From assembly GCA_944376795.1 (NCBI GenBank), contig CALWDW010000018.1, forward strand, positions 1-32,244: a stretch of 32,244 nt of DNA, read 5' to 3'. The position numbers and the translations under genes are program-made. This document shows, piece by piece, positions 7,071 to 16,638 of this stretch; the stretch's first letter is position 1; every line of letters begins with the position of its first letter. The notes beneath the pieces were generated by a model, which was not told where the DNA came from, searched no databases, and worked only from the letters and a program-made list of their open reading frames with translations. The stretch comes from an uncultured Christensenellaceae bacterium (GTDB lineage Bacteria; Bacillota; Clostridia; Christensenellales; UMGS416).

Positions 7071-8264
7071 CTAGGGGAGCCTTTCCCGATACGCACGCGG
7101 GCTGATGCCTGCGTATTTCTTAAATACCCGGGAGAAATGGCTGGGAGAGGAGAAGCCAAGGTAAGCACCGATGGCAGTCAGGGATTTATCCGAATAGCGG
7201 AGAAGGCGCTTGGCCTCCTCTATCTTTTCCCGGAGGACAAAGTCCGTCAGGCTTTCCCCGGTCTCCTCCTTAAACCTTTTGGAAAGGTGGGGGCGGCTGA
7301 TATACAGCGCGCGGGCGATGGCCTCGGCCTGGATGACCTCCCCAATGTGGTGCTGGACATAGTTCTCCACCGCCAGCACCAGCCTGGACGGCGTTTTTCC
7401 CCGGCGCAGCCGCTCTACCCGCTCCGTATAGTCCAGAAGCATGCGGTATTGGAGGTTGGTAATTCTTTCCGGCGACTGCATGAGCTCGCATTGCTGAATG
7501 TAAGAATCGCTGAGGGTGAAGGCATCGTCCACCTGCATACCGCCCTGCACGGCAGCCCGGGATGCCAGGGTTACCGAGATGATAAAGAGGTTTTTCCGCT
7601 GGCGCAGCGGCTCATGGGCTACCACGCCGCTGTGGATCGCCGGAGCCGAGGCAAACCACACCTGGAGGGCGGCGGTATCCCCCTTGCGTACCATACCCAG
7701 CAGCTGCTGCTCCAGGTCGTAGGTGTTATGCTCCCCATAGGAGACGGCTTCCGGCGGGGTGCCGGAAAAGCGCTGCTGGGCCTGCCGCTGTCCCTGCCGG
7801 ACGGCCAAAGCCGCCTGCTCCTGCGCATAGATGCTGATGTCCTTCAGCTCCAACTTTTCCCCGTTTAGAACATAGTTCATGGTGCACAGCATCTGCAGGA
7901 CGCTTTCCACCGGCATGCGTACGATGCCGCGCATACCCGCCGTCAGCGCTTCCGCTTCCTCGCCGGATAGGTCCAGCCGGAACGCGAGCTCCCGCAGCGC
8001 CTGCTCGCTCTCGGCGATCTGCCGCGCAGGGCCCACCACAAGCTTGGCGTCCCCGGTATTGACTACGCCATAGTAGTGGAACTGCGGCGTGACATAGTAG
8101 CCCGCGTGGGCCGTGATGGAAAGAATCTCCTTGGCCCAGGGCGTCATGGGATCTTTGGGCAAATGCACCATGGAATAGAAAAACTGCAGCGTCTCCCCGG
8201 CAAATAGGCGGATAGGAATGCCGGAAAGATTTCCGATGGTGGTACAGAGATAGCGCAGATCCAT
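7071..8264 (-). CDS. AraC-family transcriptional regulator
   Basis: A 397-residue regulator. The last ~100 residues form a classic AraC/XylS double helix-turn-helix: the first around EAIARALYISRPHLSKRFKE, the second in the family signature LTAIGAYLGFSSPSHFSRVFKKYAGISP. The N-terminal ~290 residues have no recognised cupin signature and probably sense a ligand. It is divergent from the GPH-GH78-GH3 genes with 156 bases between starts, so the natural inference is that it activates that sugar locus. The start at ATG 8264 has AAGAAGGGA upstream and a consensus promoter follows 30 bases further on. The URO-D-family gene lies downstream on the same strand. Confidence 0.9.
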   Translation of the reverse strand: MDLRYLCTTIGNLSGIPIRLFAGETLQFFYSMVHLPKDPMTPWAKEILSITAHAGYYVTPQFHYYGVVNTGDAKLVVGPARQIAESEQALRELAFRLDLSGEEAEALTAGMRGIVRMPVESVLQMLCTMNYVLNGEKLELKDISIYAQEQAALAVRQGQRQAQQRFSGTPPEAVSYGEHNTYDLEQQLLGMVRKGDTAALQVWFASAPAIHSGVVAHEPLRQRKNLFIISVTLASRAAVQGGMQVDDAFTLSDSYIQQCELMQSPERITNLQYRMLLDYTERVERLRRGKTPSRLVLAVENYVQHHIGEVIQAEAIARALYISRPHLSKRFKEETGESLTDFVLREKIEEAKRLLRYSDKSLTAIGAYLGFSSPSHFSRVFKKYAGISPRAYRERLP

Positions 8265-8296
8265 TTGGTCCCTTCTTCACTGCTCATTTTCTTACA

Positions 8297-8325
8297 AGTA
8301 TATTAGATAGAATACAATAATACAA
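8297..8325 (-). promoter_or_regulatory. Sigma-A promoter of the AraC regulator
   Basis: On the minus strand, -35 TTGTAT (8320-8325), 17-base spacer, -10 TATACT (8297-8302), 33 bases before the ATG. On the plus strand a TATACT at 8347-8352 could be the -10 of the transporter promoter; it lacks a good -35, which would fit activation by the AraC protein. Confidence 0.65.
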
Positions 8326-8420
8326 GTTTATCAAGCTTCCATGGAATATACTGACAGCATGAAAGTACGACAGAATCGGCATTTTCGCCGAAATGCCGCA
8401 GAAACGAGGAGGGAGAAAGC

Positions 8421-9872
8421 TTGACACGGCTAAAACTGGCGGAACGAGGTGCGTTTCAGAGCAGGGTCCGGTCGGCGGACGTGGGGCCGGCGGAAAAATG
8501 GTTAGGATATCTGCTGGGCCCTGCCGGTGCCTTGCTGCTGAACGCGGTGCTTGCCACCTATCTCAATGTGTACTATACCGATGTCCTGAAGCTTACCAAT
8601 GTCTGGGGCGGCGCGTTTTTGGTGGTATTTCCCATTGTTTCCAAGATTATTGACGCCATCACCAACGTGGTCATGGGCTACGTCATTGACCGCACCCATA
8701 CCAAGGAGGGCAAGGCCCGCCCATGGCTGCTGCGCAGCGCGCCGCTGTTGACCCTCACGGGGATTTCGCTATTCACCGTCCCTCGCGGCTCGCAGGCTTT
8801 ACAGGTGATCTGGGTCATGGTGAGCTACAATCTGTTTTATTCATTTGCCTACACCATATTCAATATGAGTCACAACATGATGGTGCCGCTGTCCACCCGC
8901 AACACGACCCAGCGGGGAAGCCTGTCGGTGTTCAACCAAATTTCCAACATTATGATGACCGGCATCCTTGTGGCGTCGGTGTTCCCTATGGTGGTCATGC
9001 CCCGGATCGGCGTGGATCAGGGCAAGTGGATTGCGCTGATGAGCGTGCTCTCCATTTTGGCCCTGCCTCTGACGCTTCTGGAGTATTATTTTAACAAGGA
9101 GCGTGTTACACTGGAGACATAGGGGGAACAGGAGGCAGCCGTTCCCCTGCTGAAGCAGCTGAAGGCAATCTTTACCGACCGGTATATGCTGCTTATTTAC
9201 GCTTACTTCCTTGTGTATATCCTTGGCACCAGCGTGAAAAACCTAAGCCTAGTGTATTACTGCAACTACGTGCTGGGAAGCTACAACGATGGAGTCACCC
9301 AGACCCTGATTTCCGTCATTGGGGGCGTTCCCATGGGCATTGGCATTTTTGCCGTGTGGCCTTTGGCCAAAAAGTTTGGAAAGAGGAACCTGACGCTGGC
9401 CGGCTTCCTGCTCTATGCCCTGGGCAGCGCCGTCTGCTGGATGTTTCCTACCCATATGGTTTGGGTGCTGGCCGGGCAGTTCATTAAGAATATCGGCGGG
9501 CTGCCGTGTTCCTATGTGTTTATGGCCATGTTTGCAGATGTTCTGGACCACATGGAGTGGAAGAGCCGTTTCCGCTGCGACGGCATCGCCATGTCCATTT
9601 ACAATATCATTTCCGTGGCGATGGTTGGGGTCTGCACGGGGATTTTTAACGGCCTGCTGGCCAAGACCGGCAACATGGCGCCGGAGATTGTCAACGGCGT
9701 TACCGTGGCCGTGGAGCAGACGGCGGCGGTCAAGAGCGCGATTACCTTTGGCTTTGTGGGGCTGGAGGTGTTTACGGGGGTCATCCTTGTCATCCTTTTG
9801 CTCTTTCTGAATGTGGAAAAAGTGATCGACAAGGAGCAGGCGGAGATTCGGACCCGCCGGGAGGGGAAATGA
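8421..9872 (+). pseudogene. GPH-family sugar:cation symporter, interrupted by an in-frame amber codon
   Basis: Integral-membrane glycoside-pentoside-hexuronide:cation symporter expected to import the glycoside handled by the two downstream hydrolases. The frame is 484 codons, full length for the family (12 membrane helices). It is interrupted by a single TAG at 9120-9122 after [14 protein letters not shown]; the same frame continues as GEQEAAVPLLKQLKAIFTDR with no other damage, giving pieces 8421-9122 and 9123-9872 (the second could restart at ATG 9186). The family's N-terminal features are present (the helix-2/3 [20 protein letters not shown] region and ARPW). The start is TTG 8421 behind AGGAGGG. 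The split falls in the central cytoplasmic loop. It could be a nonsense mutation, sequencing error or read-through; I treat it as a broken gene. Confidence 0.85.
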
Positions 9873-12413
9873 TGCGTGCCATTCGACTGAGAACCGAACA
9901 TTTGCGAGATCCGATCGGGGTGGATTTTACCGCGCCGCGGCTGTTCTGGAACTGCGAAGGCGGCAAAAGGCAGACTGCATACCAGATTACTGCCGCGGAC
10001 GATACGGGACAACAGCTCTGGGACAGCGGCTGGGTGGAGAGCGCCTCCATGCGGGCGCAGTGGGGCGGCCCTGCCGTGGCGCCCGGGACGAAGGCGGTGT
10101 GGAGCGTCCGTCTGTGGGATGAGACAGGAACCGCCGGAGACTGGGCACAGGCGAGCTTTGAGACCGGAATCGGCAGCTGGCGGGCCCAATGGATCACCGG
10201 CAGCTATAAGGTTCGAAAAAGCCGGCGCTATCCTGTGGACTGCTTCCGCAAGGCGTTTGCCGCGCAGGATATCCGGAAGGCAAGGCTGTACATCACGGCG
10301 TGCGGCCTGTACGAGGCGCGGCTGAACGGTAAGCGGGTTGGGGGACTTCATTCTTGCCCCTGGGATTACCGACTACCGTAAGCGGGTACAGTACCAGACC
10401 TATGACGTGACCGGGATGGTGAACCATGGGGAAAACCTCCTGACTGTGCAGCTGGCAGACGGCTGGTATCGCGGCAGCACCGGCGCGTGGGGCATCCGGA
10501 ACCAGTACGGCACGCAGACAAAGCTCATGGCGCAGCTGGAGCTGACCCACGAGGACGGCCGGGTGGAGACCATTGGCACCGGTGCGGATTGGGATTGGTC
10601 CAATGACGGCCCGATTCGTTTTGCCGATAACAAGGACGGCGAGGTGGTGGACGCCAATGCCGTGCCCTCCTACGCGGGGAAGGCCAAGATAACCTCCCAC
10701 AAGGTCGTCCCTACGGCCTCTCATAATGTTCCCGTGACCGAGCATGAGCGCCTGCACGCCCGGTGCATCCGGACGCCTTCCGGCAAGACGGTTCTGGACT
10801 TTGGCCAGAATATCGCGGGCTATGCGGCGTTCTCCCTGCAGGCCAAGGCCGGGCAGACGGTGAAACTGCGCTTTGGCGAGATGCTGGATGAAGACGGCGA
10901 GTTTACCCAGAAAAACATCCAGCTTTCGCGGAAGAACTTCACAACCCCGCTGCAGCAGGTGATTTATACCTGCCGGGACGGGCGGAATGACTACCAAACC
11001 ACCTTTGCCATCTTTGGGTTCCGGTATGTGCTGGTGGAGACGGAGGTCTCTTTCACTGCAGAGGACTTTACCGCCATTGCCGTCTATTCGGACATGGAGC
11101 GCACAGGCTGGTTTGAGAGCTCTCACGCCCTGCTGAATCAATTTGTGGAGAATACCGTGTGGAGCGCCAAAAACAACCATGCCGACCTTCCCACCGACTG
11201 CCCCACCCGGGAGCGCCACGGCTGGAGCGGTGACGCCCAGATTTTCTGCCCCACCGCTAGCTTTTTCTTTGACTATCTTCCCATGGCCCAGAAATATCTC
11301 CGGGATCTTTACGACTGGCAGAAAGAAAATGGCTGCCTGCCCCAAATCGCGCCGGAGGGCGGCACGGATTTCTACATGGCCGGCATGAACGGCGCGGTAG
11401 GATGGGCGGATGCCGGCGTGCTGATGCCCTATGTGCTCTGGAAGCAATACGGAGATACCGACGTACTGCAAAAATACCTGCCGGGTATGCGGCGCTATGC
11501 CGACTTCATGCAGCGGCGCTGCGGCAGGTGGTATCTCACGGCAAAGCGTACTGGGCTGCGCGGCGAGGAGAAGAAATACCTCTCCAACTGCGGGCAGGCG
11601 TACGGCGAATGGGCGGAGCCGGAGGACGTGCATCCCATGACCTGGAAGGACTGCGCCGTGCCGCATCCCGAGGTTGCCACGGCTTACACCGCCCACGTGA
11701 TGCAGTGCATGGCGGAAATCGAGGCAGCGCTGGGTAATGCCGAAGAGGCGGAGGGTTACCGCCGGTTTGCCGCCCACTGCCGCCGCAGTTACCAGGCGCT
11801 TCGGAGAACGCCGGCCTACAGCCTGGACACCGACCGGCAGGCGCAGCTGGTCCGTCCGCTGGCCTTTGGGCTGCTGGACGCGGAGCAGACCGCATTTGCG
11901 GAGAAGCGCTTGCTGGCGGCCATGGAGCACTACGCATGGCGGGTTGGCACGGGATTTTTGTCCACGCCGCTGATTTTGGATGTTTTGACGGACATCGATG
12001 GGGAAGCGGCCTACCGCCTGCTGGAAAACAAACAGATGCCCGGATGGCTCTTTATGCCCAAAAATGGCGCAACCACGGTGTGGGAAGCTTGGGAGGGCAC
12101 CGCCGCGGCGAACAGCGGCATTGCCTCCCTGAATCATGATTCCAAAGGGGCGGTCTGTCGCTGGCTGTTTGATACTATGTGCGGCATCCGGGTGGCCGGG
12201 GAGAACCGCTTTACCATTGCGCCCCATCCCGGGGGACATTTTACCTACGCCAAGGCGTGCTACAACAGCGTCTATGGACGTGTGGAAAGCGCCTGGCAAA
12301 AGAAGGGCCAAGCCATGCAGTATACGATCACAATTCCCGCAAACTGCACCGCTGTGGTGGAGATCCCGGGGAAGACTGCCGTTACGCTGGCGGCCGGAAC
12401 ATATACCTTTTGA
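9872..12413 (+). pseudogene. GH78 alpha-L-rhamnosidase, frameshifted near the N-terminus
   Basis: Hydrolyses terminal alpha-L-rhamnose from glycosides. Two overlapping frames (to 10381, and from 10338) join exactly if one G is removed from the G5 run at 10340-10344: ...LNGKRVG continues as DFILAPGITDYRKRVQ. The repaired protein has ~847 residues, normal for GH78. The catalytic (alpha/alpha)6 barrel is intact: DCPTRERHGWSGD carries Asp442, Glu447 and Asp454, with the same 5- and 7-residue spacing as the active-site trio of Bacillus RhaB, and the general base is Glu738 in TTVWEAWEG. The GAGGGG site favours ATG 9872, which overlaps the transporter stop and implies translational coupling. As written, the catalytic domain would need frameshifting or reinitiation. 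Confidence 0.87.
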
Positions 12414-12422
12414 GGTGCTGCA

Positions 12423-14753
12423 ATGGATATAGAAATGGTCTTACAACCGATGACGCTGGAGGATAAGATTGCCCTCTGTTCGGGCGCCAGCTTCTGGGAA
12501 ACCAAAAGGTTTGAAAAATACGGGATCCCTTCGCTTACGATGTGCGACGGCCCTCATGGCCTGCGCAAGCAGGAGAATGGCGCCGATATGCTGGGCATCC
12601 ATGCATCCCGGAAGGCGACATGCTTTCCTGCTGCGGTGACCACTGCAGGAAGCTGGGATCCTCAGCTTCTGGAGGCTATCGGAGCGGCCATCGGGGAAGA
12701 GGCAAGAGAGCAGGGCGTAGACTTGGTGCTGGGACCAGGCGCCAACCTCAAGCGGAACCCGCTGTGCGGAAGGAATTTTGAGTACTTCAGCGAGGATCCC
12801 TATCTTGCGGGGAAGCTGGCGGCAGGTTTTATCCGCGGCCTGGAAGCCCAGGGGGTGGGGGCCAGCCTGAAGCACTTTGCAGTCAACTCGCAGGAATACC
12901 GGCGCTTTACTTCCAACAGCATATTGGATGACCGTACGCTGCGGGAGCTCTATTTGACGGCATTCGAGATTGCCGTTAAGGAGGGCAAGCCGTCCACCGT
13001 TATGTGCGCCTATCCCAAGCGCAACGGCGTGCACTGCAGCGACGATCAGGAATTGCTCACCGGCATTCTGCGCGAGGAGTGGGGATTTGCCGGTGCGGTA
13101 ATCACCGACTGGGGCGCCATGAACGACCGGATCGAAGGCTTCCGTGCGGGCTGCGACCTGAATATGCCCGGCGGCAGCGGCTATATGGAAAAAGCGGCCG
13201 CCCAAGCCGTCCGGGACGGAACGCTTCCGGAGAGCTGCGTGGACGCCAGCGCCCGCCGTTTGCTGGAATTGGCATTCCGGCTGTCTGAGGCCCGGAAAAC
13301 GGCTTGCCCGTGCGATTATGAGGCCCACCATGCCCTGGCAAAACGGGCGGCGGCTGCGGGAGCGGTCCTGCTTAAAAATGAAGGCGGGGTCCTTCCTCTG
13401 CATGAGAAGGCGTCGCTTGCTGTCATTGGCGTTATGGCAAAAGCTATGCGGTATCAGGGGGCAGGCTCCAGCCATATCCAGCCGACGCGGCTCTCTCCGC
13501 CATGGGACTTTTTGCCCGGCGCCGTCTATGCTCCCGGATGCGATGAGCGGGGAGATACCACCGATGCGCTGCTGGCAGAGGCGCAGGAGGCGGCAAAAGG
13601 TGCCGAAATTGCCATCGTGTTTGCTGGACTTCCTCCCTATGATGAATCCGAGGGCTTTGACCGAAGCCATATGAAGATGCCTGCGGGGCATGTGCGCATG
13701 ATCAATGCCGTGGCAAGCGCCAACCCCCGCACGGTGGTTGTGCTATGCAGCGGCAGTGCCGTGGAGTGCCCATGGGCGGACGCCGTGCAGTCCATTCTTT
13801 ACATGGGCCTGCCGGGCCAGGCCGCCGGGGAAGCCATTGCTGATTTGCTGTATGGACGGGTGAATCCCAGCGGCAGGCTGGCCGAAAGCTGGCCCTTCCG
13901 TTATGAAGACGTGCCGTCCTCCCAAATCTACGATCAAACGGCTGATGCGCTGTATGAGGAAGGCATCTATGCAGGCTATCGGTATTATGACAAGTCCGGG
14001 GTTAAGGCCCGCTGGCCGTTCGGCTACGGGTTGAGTTACACCAGCTTCGCTTATTCCGATTTGCAGACCGACGGAAGCACCGTATCCGTTACGGTGAAGA
14101 ATACCGGCCGGCTTGCGGGCAGCGAGGTTGTGCAGCTCTATATCCAGGCGCCGCAGGAGGGCCTCCATCGCCCCCTGCGGGAACTGCGCGGCTTTTGTAA
14201 GGTGTTCCTGCACCCCCAAGAGAGCCGGACCGTCACGTTTGCGCTGGAGGAACGCAGCTTCGCGGTTTGGCAGGACGGGTGGAAGGTGCCGGCCGGCCGT
14301 TATCATCTCTCCATTGGCGGCCTGACTGTTGCCGTTTCAAGGGACGGAGAGGCGCTGCCGGCGCCTGCGTGGCAGGCCGGAGGATGGTACGAAAGCTGCC
14401 GGGGAAAGCCCAGCCGGACGGAGTGGGAGAGAATGCTGGGACGCCATTACCAGCCGCCCGTGCTGCAAAAGGGACGGTTTACCATGGATAACACCGTGGA
14501 GGAAATGAAGGATTCCAGCTTGATCATGAAGATCCTCTATAGGATCGTGGAATCGGTGATTGCCAAGGGCTTTGGCGGAAAAAAAGATTACGAAAACCCG
14601 GAGTTTCGTATGATGATGGCTTCCTCTGTGGGCGGCCCCCTGCGCGGCATGCAGATCTCTGGAGGCATGAAGGACGGCGTAGCACAGGGACTGCTGGAGA
14701 TGGCGAACGGCCGCTACATACGCGGAATCTGCAAGATGCTGGGAATAAAATAG
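12423..14753 (+). CDS. GH3 family beta-glycosidase (probable beta-glucosidase)
   Basis: A 776-residue retaining glycoside hydrolase without a signal peptide, so intracellular. Domain order is typical: N-terminal TIM barrel (CDGPHGLRK, GRNFEYFSEDPYLAG, substrate-binding KHFAVNSQE at 150-158), nucleophile Asp229 in AVITDWGA, the alpha/beta sandwich (AVLLKNEGGVLPL; GAGSSHI), then a C-terminal fibronectin-III-like domain (WPFGYGLSYTSFAYS; AGSEVVQLYI). The final ~90 residues are a helical tail seen in some Clostridial GH3 enzymes. It starts 10 bases after the rhamnosidase stop with GAGGTG as ribosome binding site. With GH78 it would remove rhamnose then glucose from rutinoside/neohesperidoside-type plant glycosides taken up by the transporter; this pathway is inferred. 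Confidence 0.93.
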   Translation: MDIEMVLQPMTLEDKIALCSGASFWETKRFEKYGIPSLTMCDGPHGLRKQENGADMLGIHASRKATCFPAAVTTAGSWDPQLLEAIGAAIGEEAREQGVDLVLGPGANLKRNPLCGRNFEYFSEDPYLAGKLAAGFIRGLEAQGVGASLKHFAVNSQEYRRFTSNSILDDRTLRELYLTAFEIAVKEGKPSTVMCAYPKRNGVHCSDDQELLTGILREEWGFAGAVITDWGAMNDRIEGFRAGCDLNMPGGSGYMEKAAAQAVRDGTLPESCVDASARRLLELAFRLSEARKTACPCDYEAHHALAKRAAAAGAVLLKNEGGVLPLHEKASLAVIGVMAKAMRYQGAGSSHIQPTRLSPPWDFLPGAVYAPGCDERGDTTDALLAEAQEAAKGAEIAIVFAGLPPYDESEGFDRSHMKMPAGHVRMINAVASANPRTVVVLCSGSAVECPWADAVQSILYMGLPGQAAGEAIADLLYGRVNPSGRLAESWPFRYEDVPSSQIYDQTADALYEEGIYAGYRYYDKSGVKARWPFGYGLSYTSFAYSDLQTDGSTVSVTVKNTGRLAGSEVVQLYIQAPQEGLHRPLRELRGFCKVFLHPQESRTVTFALEERSFAVWQDGWKVPAGRYHLSIGGLTVAVSRDGEALPAPAWQAGGWYESCRGKPSRTEWERMLGRHYQPPVLQKGRFTMDNTVEEMKDSSLIMKILYRIVESVIAKGFGGKKDYENPEFRMMMASSVGGPLRGMQISGGMKDGVAQGLLEMANGRYIRGICKMLGIK

Positions 14754-15078
14754 ACGAGGGTCAGAAAAGGGGCGCTTTTGGAAGGGGCGGCGCAGATCCT
14801 CGTAGAGTGGGGATGACGCGGCCCTTTGACTTTGCCGGGGGGCACAGCGCTTTTAGCGATGGAGATCCCATATAGCAATGGATTGTGCGCAATAGGATGG
14901 TTGCGGAGGCAGCCAACGATACAATCCGGGATCACCCTTGGGGGCGAGCCCGGATTGAAATCATAATGGCGATAATCTCTTCCTATCATCTAGAGATGGT
15001 TTTTGTAGTGTCTGCCCTGATCGTAGGGAATGGAAGTCCCCAAGAAGGGGTAGGATGCCCGCATGTTGCTATCCTTCG
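14754..15078. other. Non-coding stretch with two inverted repeats
   Basis: 325 bases between convergent GH3 and Crp/Fnr genes; no convincing ORF. It holds two possible hairpins: ACGAGG (14754-14759) with CCTCGT (14798-14803), and a 9-base perfect repeat CAATCCGGG (14922-14930) with CCCGGATTG (14949-14957). Neither has a T-run, so they are not obvious terminators. CCCC/GGGG arms near 15038-15050 may form a weak end for the Crp/Fnr transcript. Confidence 0.4.
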
Positions 15079-15735
15079 TTATGCCCGCAGCATCTCCAGC
15101 ATCTCCCGGTTCAGAATGGTCACCCTTCCCCGGGACAGCTTCACCATACCCTCACTTTGAAAATCGCGCAGCGTCCGGGTAATCACCTCGCGGTGGGAGC
15201 CCAGGTGGTTGGCGATAGCTTCGTGGGTGATCTGCAGTGTACAGGTTCCCTCAATGGAGGCCTCCTGCAGCAAAAAGGCCGCTACCCGCTGGTCCAGCCT
15301 TTGCCACATGAACTGCTCCATTCGGCTCATGACCTCCGTAAACCGGCTGGCCATCAGCTCATTGGTGTAGTTGGCCACTACAGCGGATTGGGCCATAAGC
15401 TGCTGGTAGATGCCGGCCGGGATGCTCCAGAATTCGGTGTCTTTTTCCGCTTGGATGGTTACATCAAACTGGATGGAGCGAATGACACAGGGGGCGCAGA
15501 ACAGGCATAGATCCCCGCCAAACAGTCGGTAGATGGTGATCTCCCGCCCCTCCTCCGAGTAGACCAGGGCCCGCAGCTGTCCGGCGCGGATCAGCACAAG
15601 CCCGGCACAGTCCGAGCTTCCGCCGTGTAGGATCGCTCCTTTCTTCACCGTCTGGAAGGTTAGGGAATCCTGCAGCAGACGCTGCTGGTGGGGGAGAAGT
15701 TGGCCCCAGATGGGGAAATAGTTTTCAAAGCACAT
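15079..15735 (-). CDS. Crp/Fnr-family transcriptional regulator
   Basis: A 218-residue regulator with an N-terminal cyclic-nucleotide-binding-type beta-roll (LVLIRAGQLRALVYSEEG; ITIYRLFGGDLCLF), a long dimerisation helix, and a C-terminal winged helix (THEAIANHLGSHREVITRTL is the recognition helix-turn-helix). Two Cys in the beta-roll (FCAPC) could respond to redox state, but no N-terminal Fnr Cys cluster is present. ATG 15735 has GAGGAGGG upstream and a near-consensus promoter. It is divergent from the QueD-like gene; a GTGAT/ATCAC inverted repeat lies between the two. Confidence 0.9.
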   Translation of the reverse strand: MCFENYFPIWGQLLPHQQRLLQDSLTFQTVKKGAILHGGSSDCAGLVLIRAGQLRALVYSEEGREITIYRLFGGDLCLFCAPCVIRSIQFDVTIQAEKDTEFWSIPAGIYQQLMAQSAVVANYTNELMASRFTEVMSRMEQFMWQRLDQRVAAFLLQEASIEGTCTLQITHEAIANHLGSHREVITRTLRDFQSEGMVKLSRGRVTILNREMLEMLRA

Positions 15736-15760
15736 GGTGCGCCCTCCTCGTGGTACTCCC

Positions 15761-15790
15761 AGTATAAGTGACGGGGCGGGGGACTGTCAA
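15761..15790 (-). promoter_or_regulatory. Sigma-A promoter of the Crp/Fnr regulator
   Basis: On the minus strand, a consensus -35 TTGACA (15785-15790), 18-base spacer, and -10 TATACT (15761-15766), ending 26 bases before the ATG. Confidence 0.75.
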
Positions 15791-15861
15791 ACGCAGCCCA
15801 GGGAACCTGCAAGCTTATTCTACCTGGATACAGCGAATTGTTATCGTAAAAAGTCCCCGGG

Positions 15862-15874
15862 GTGATCTCATCAC
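15862..15874. promoter_or_regulatory. Possible Crp/Fnr operator
   Basis: GTGAT-CTC-ATCAC: five-base perfect arms with a 3-base spacer in the divergent region between the Crp/Fnr gene and the QueD-like gene. The half-site resembles Crp/Fnr half-sites (TGTGA, TTGAT), but the spacing is shorter than the usual 4-6 bases, so this is tentative. Confidence 0.3.
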
Positions 15875-15976
15875 AGACAGAAGCTCTCCTTTTCGGTATC
15901 ATAGGCTCATACCGCAAAGGTTTGTGGAACCGGCGGGATTGGATCCGGCACATTTTGACTGTAAGGAGGTTATACT

Positions 15977-16543
15977 ATGAGAAGCATCACCACATTGGAT
16001 TTGCAGTACGCCCACCGCTTTTATGGATTTAAGGGCGAGGCGCAGTATCTTCACGGCCATACTGGCGTGCTGACCATCGAGGTAGAGGACAGCATAAACC
16101 CCGGCGTCAATATGGTGTTCCCCTGCAACGAGATCCAGAAAACTGCCTGGGAAGTCCTGAAGAACTTTGACCATGCCCTGATCCTGCGGGAGGACGATCC
16201 CCTTCTGCCCGCCGTTTTGAAGGTCTATGAGGAGCAGGGCATTCGGGACGGCGCCCCGCAGAACCAGATGAAGGGCCCCGCTTTCAAGACCGAGCTGGCC
16301 ACCGCCTATCCTGCGTGCCGCCTGGTAGTCACCAAGGAGACCATGACGGTGGAGGGCATGATCAAGATTGTCTACGATCTTTTGAAGGACAAGCTGAACA
16401 TTGCCAAGATCACCTTTACCAGCGGCGTCAACGCGGCGTCTGCCGAGTTTGAGACCCACAACCAGATCGATCGCTGCCCTCTGTGCGGCATCGCCCTCAA
16501 TAAAGACGGCGTGTGCCCCAAGTGTGGATATCGGAAGGGATAA
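15977..16543 (+). CDS. 6-pyruvoyl-tetrahydropterin synthase/QueD-like protein with C-terminal zinc ribbon
   Basis: T-fold enzyme family that makes 6-carboxytetrahydropterin for queuosine/7-deazaguanine synthesis, or related pterins. The zinc-binding histidines are in place: His13 (YAHRF) and His26/His28 (LHGHTG). The catalytic Asp-His pair (NFDHALIL) and the substrate-binding Glu (TKETMTVEGM) are also present. Two things are odd. The catalytic Cys four residues before HGH in QueD (C-x3-HGH) is Ala22 here. The C-terminus adds a CPLCG...CPKCG zinc ribbon. This is therefore probably a divergent paralogue whose reaction may differ from QueD. ATG 15977 has a perfect TAAGGAGG site. No other queuosine genes lie nearby. 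Confidence 0.82.
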   Translation: MRSITTLDLQYAHRFYGFKGEAQYLHGHTGVLTIEVEDSINPGVNMVFPCNEIQKTAWEVLKNFDHALILREDDPLLPAVLKVYEEQGIRDGAPQNQMKGPAFKTELATAYPACRLVVTKETMTVEGMIKIVYDLLKDKLNIAKITFTSGVNAASAEFETHNQIDRCPLCGIALNKDGVCPKCGYRKG

Positions 16544-16594
16544 TCTCTGGGATTTGCCATTCTTCCGGAGACAGACAGAACTAAGCCATTAAGA

Positions 16595-16638
16595 AAGCGC
16601 CGGCCCTAGAATCCTCTCGGGTCCGGCGCTTATTCCCT
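16595..16638 (+). terminator. Rho-independent terminator of the QueD-like gene
   Basis: AAGCGCCGG...CCGGCGCTT stem extended by CCC/GGG with a small bulge, followed by ATTCCCTTTTT; 52 bases after the stop. Confidence 0.85.

Noticed and set aside
5833..7074. 413-codon plus-strand frame opposite the URO-D-family gene
   Set aside because: Gly/Ala/His-rich shadow frame without a start signal; the minus gene has an AGGAGGA site and a terminator.
9120..9122. Amber codon as programmed read-through or pyrrolysine
   Set aside because: No pyrrolysine insertion genes or structured element seen, and transporters of this family do not use it; a plain nonsense change or sequence error is simpler.
10293..12311. 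672-codon minus-strand frame opposite the rhamnosidase
   Set aside because: The plus strand holds intact GH78 catalytic motifs; the antisense frame has no recognisable domain.
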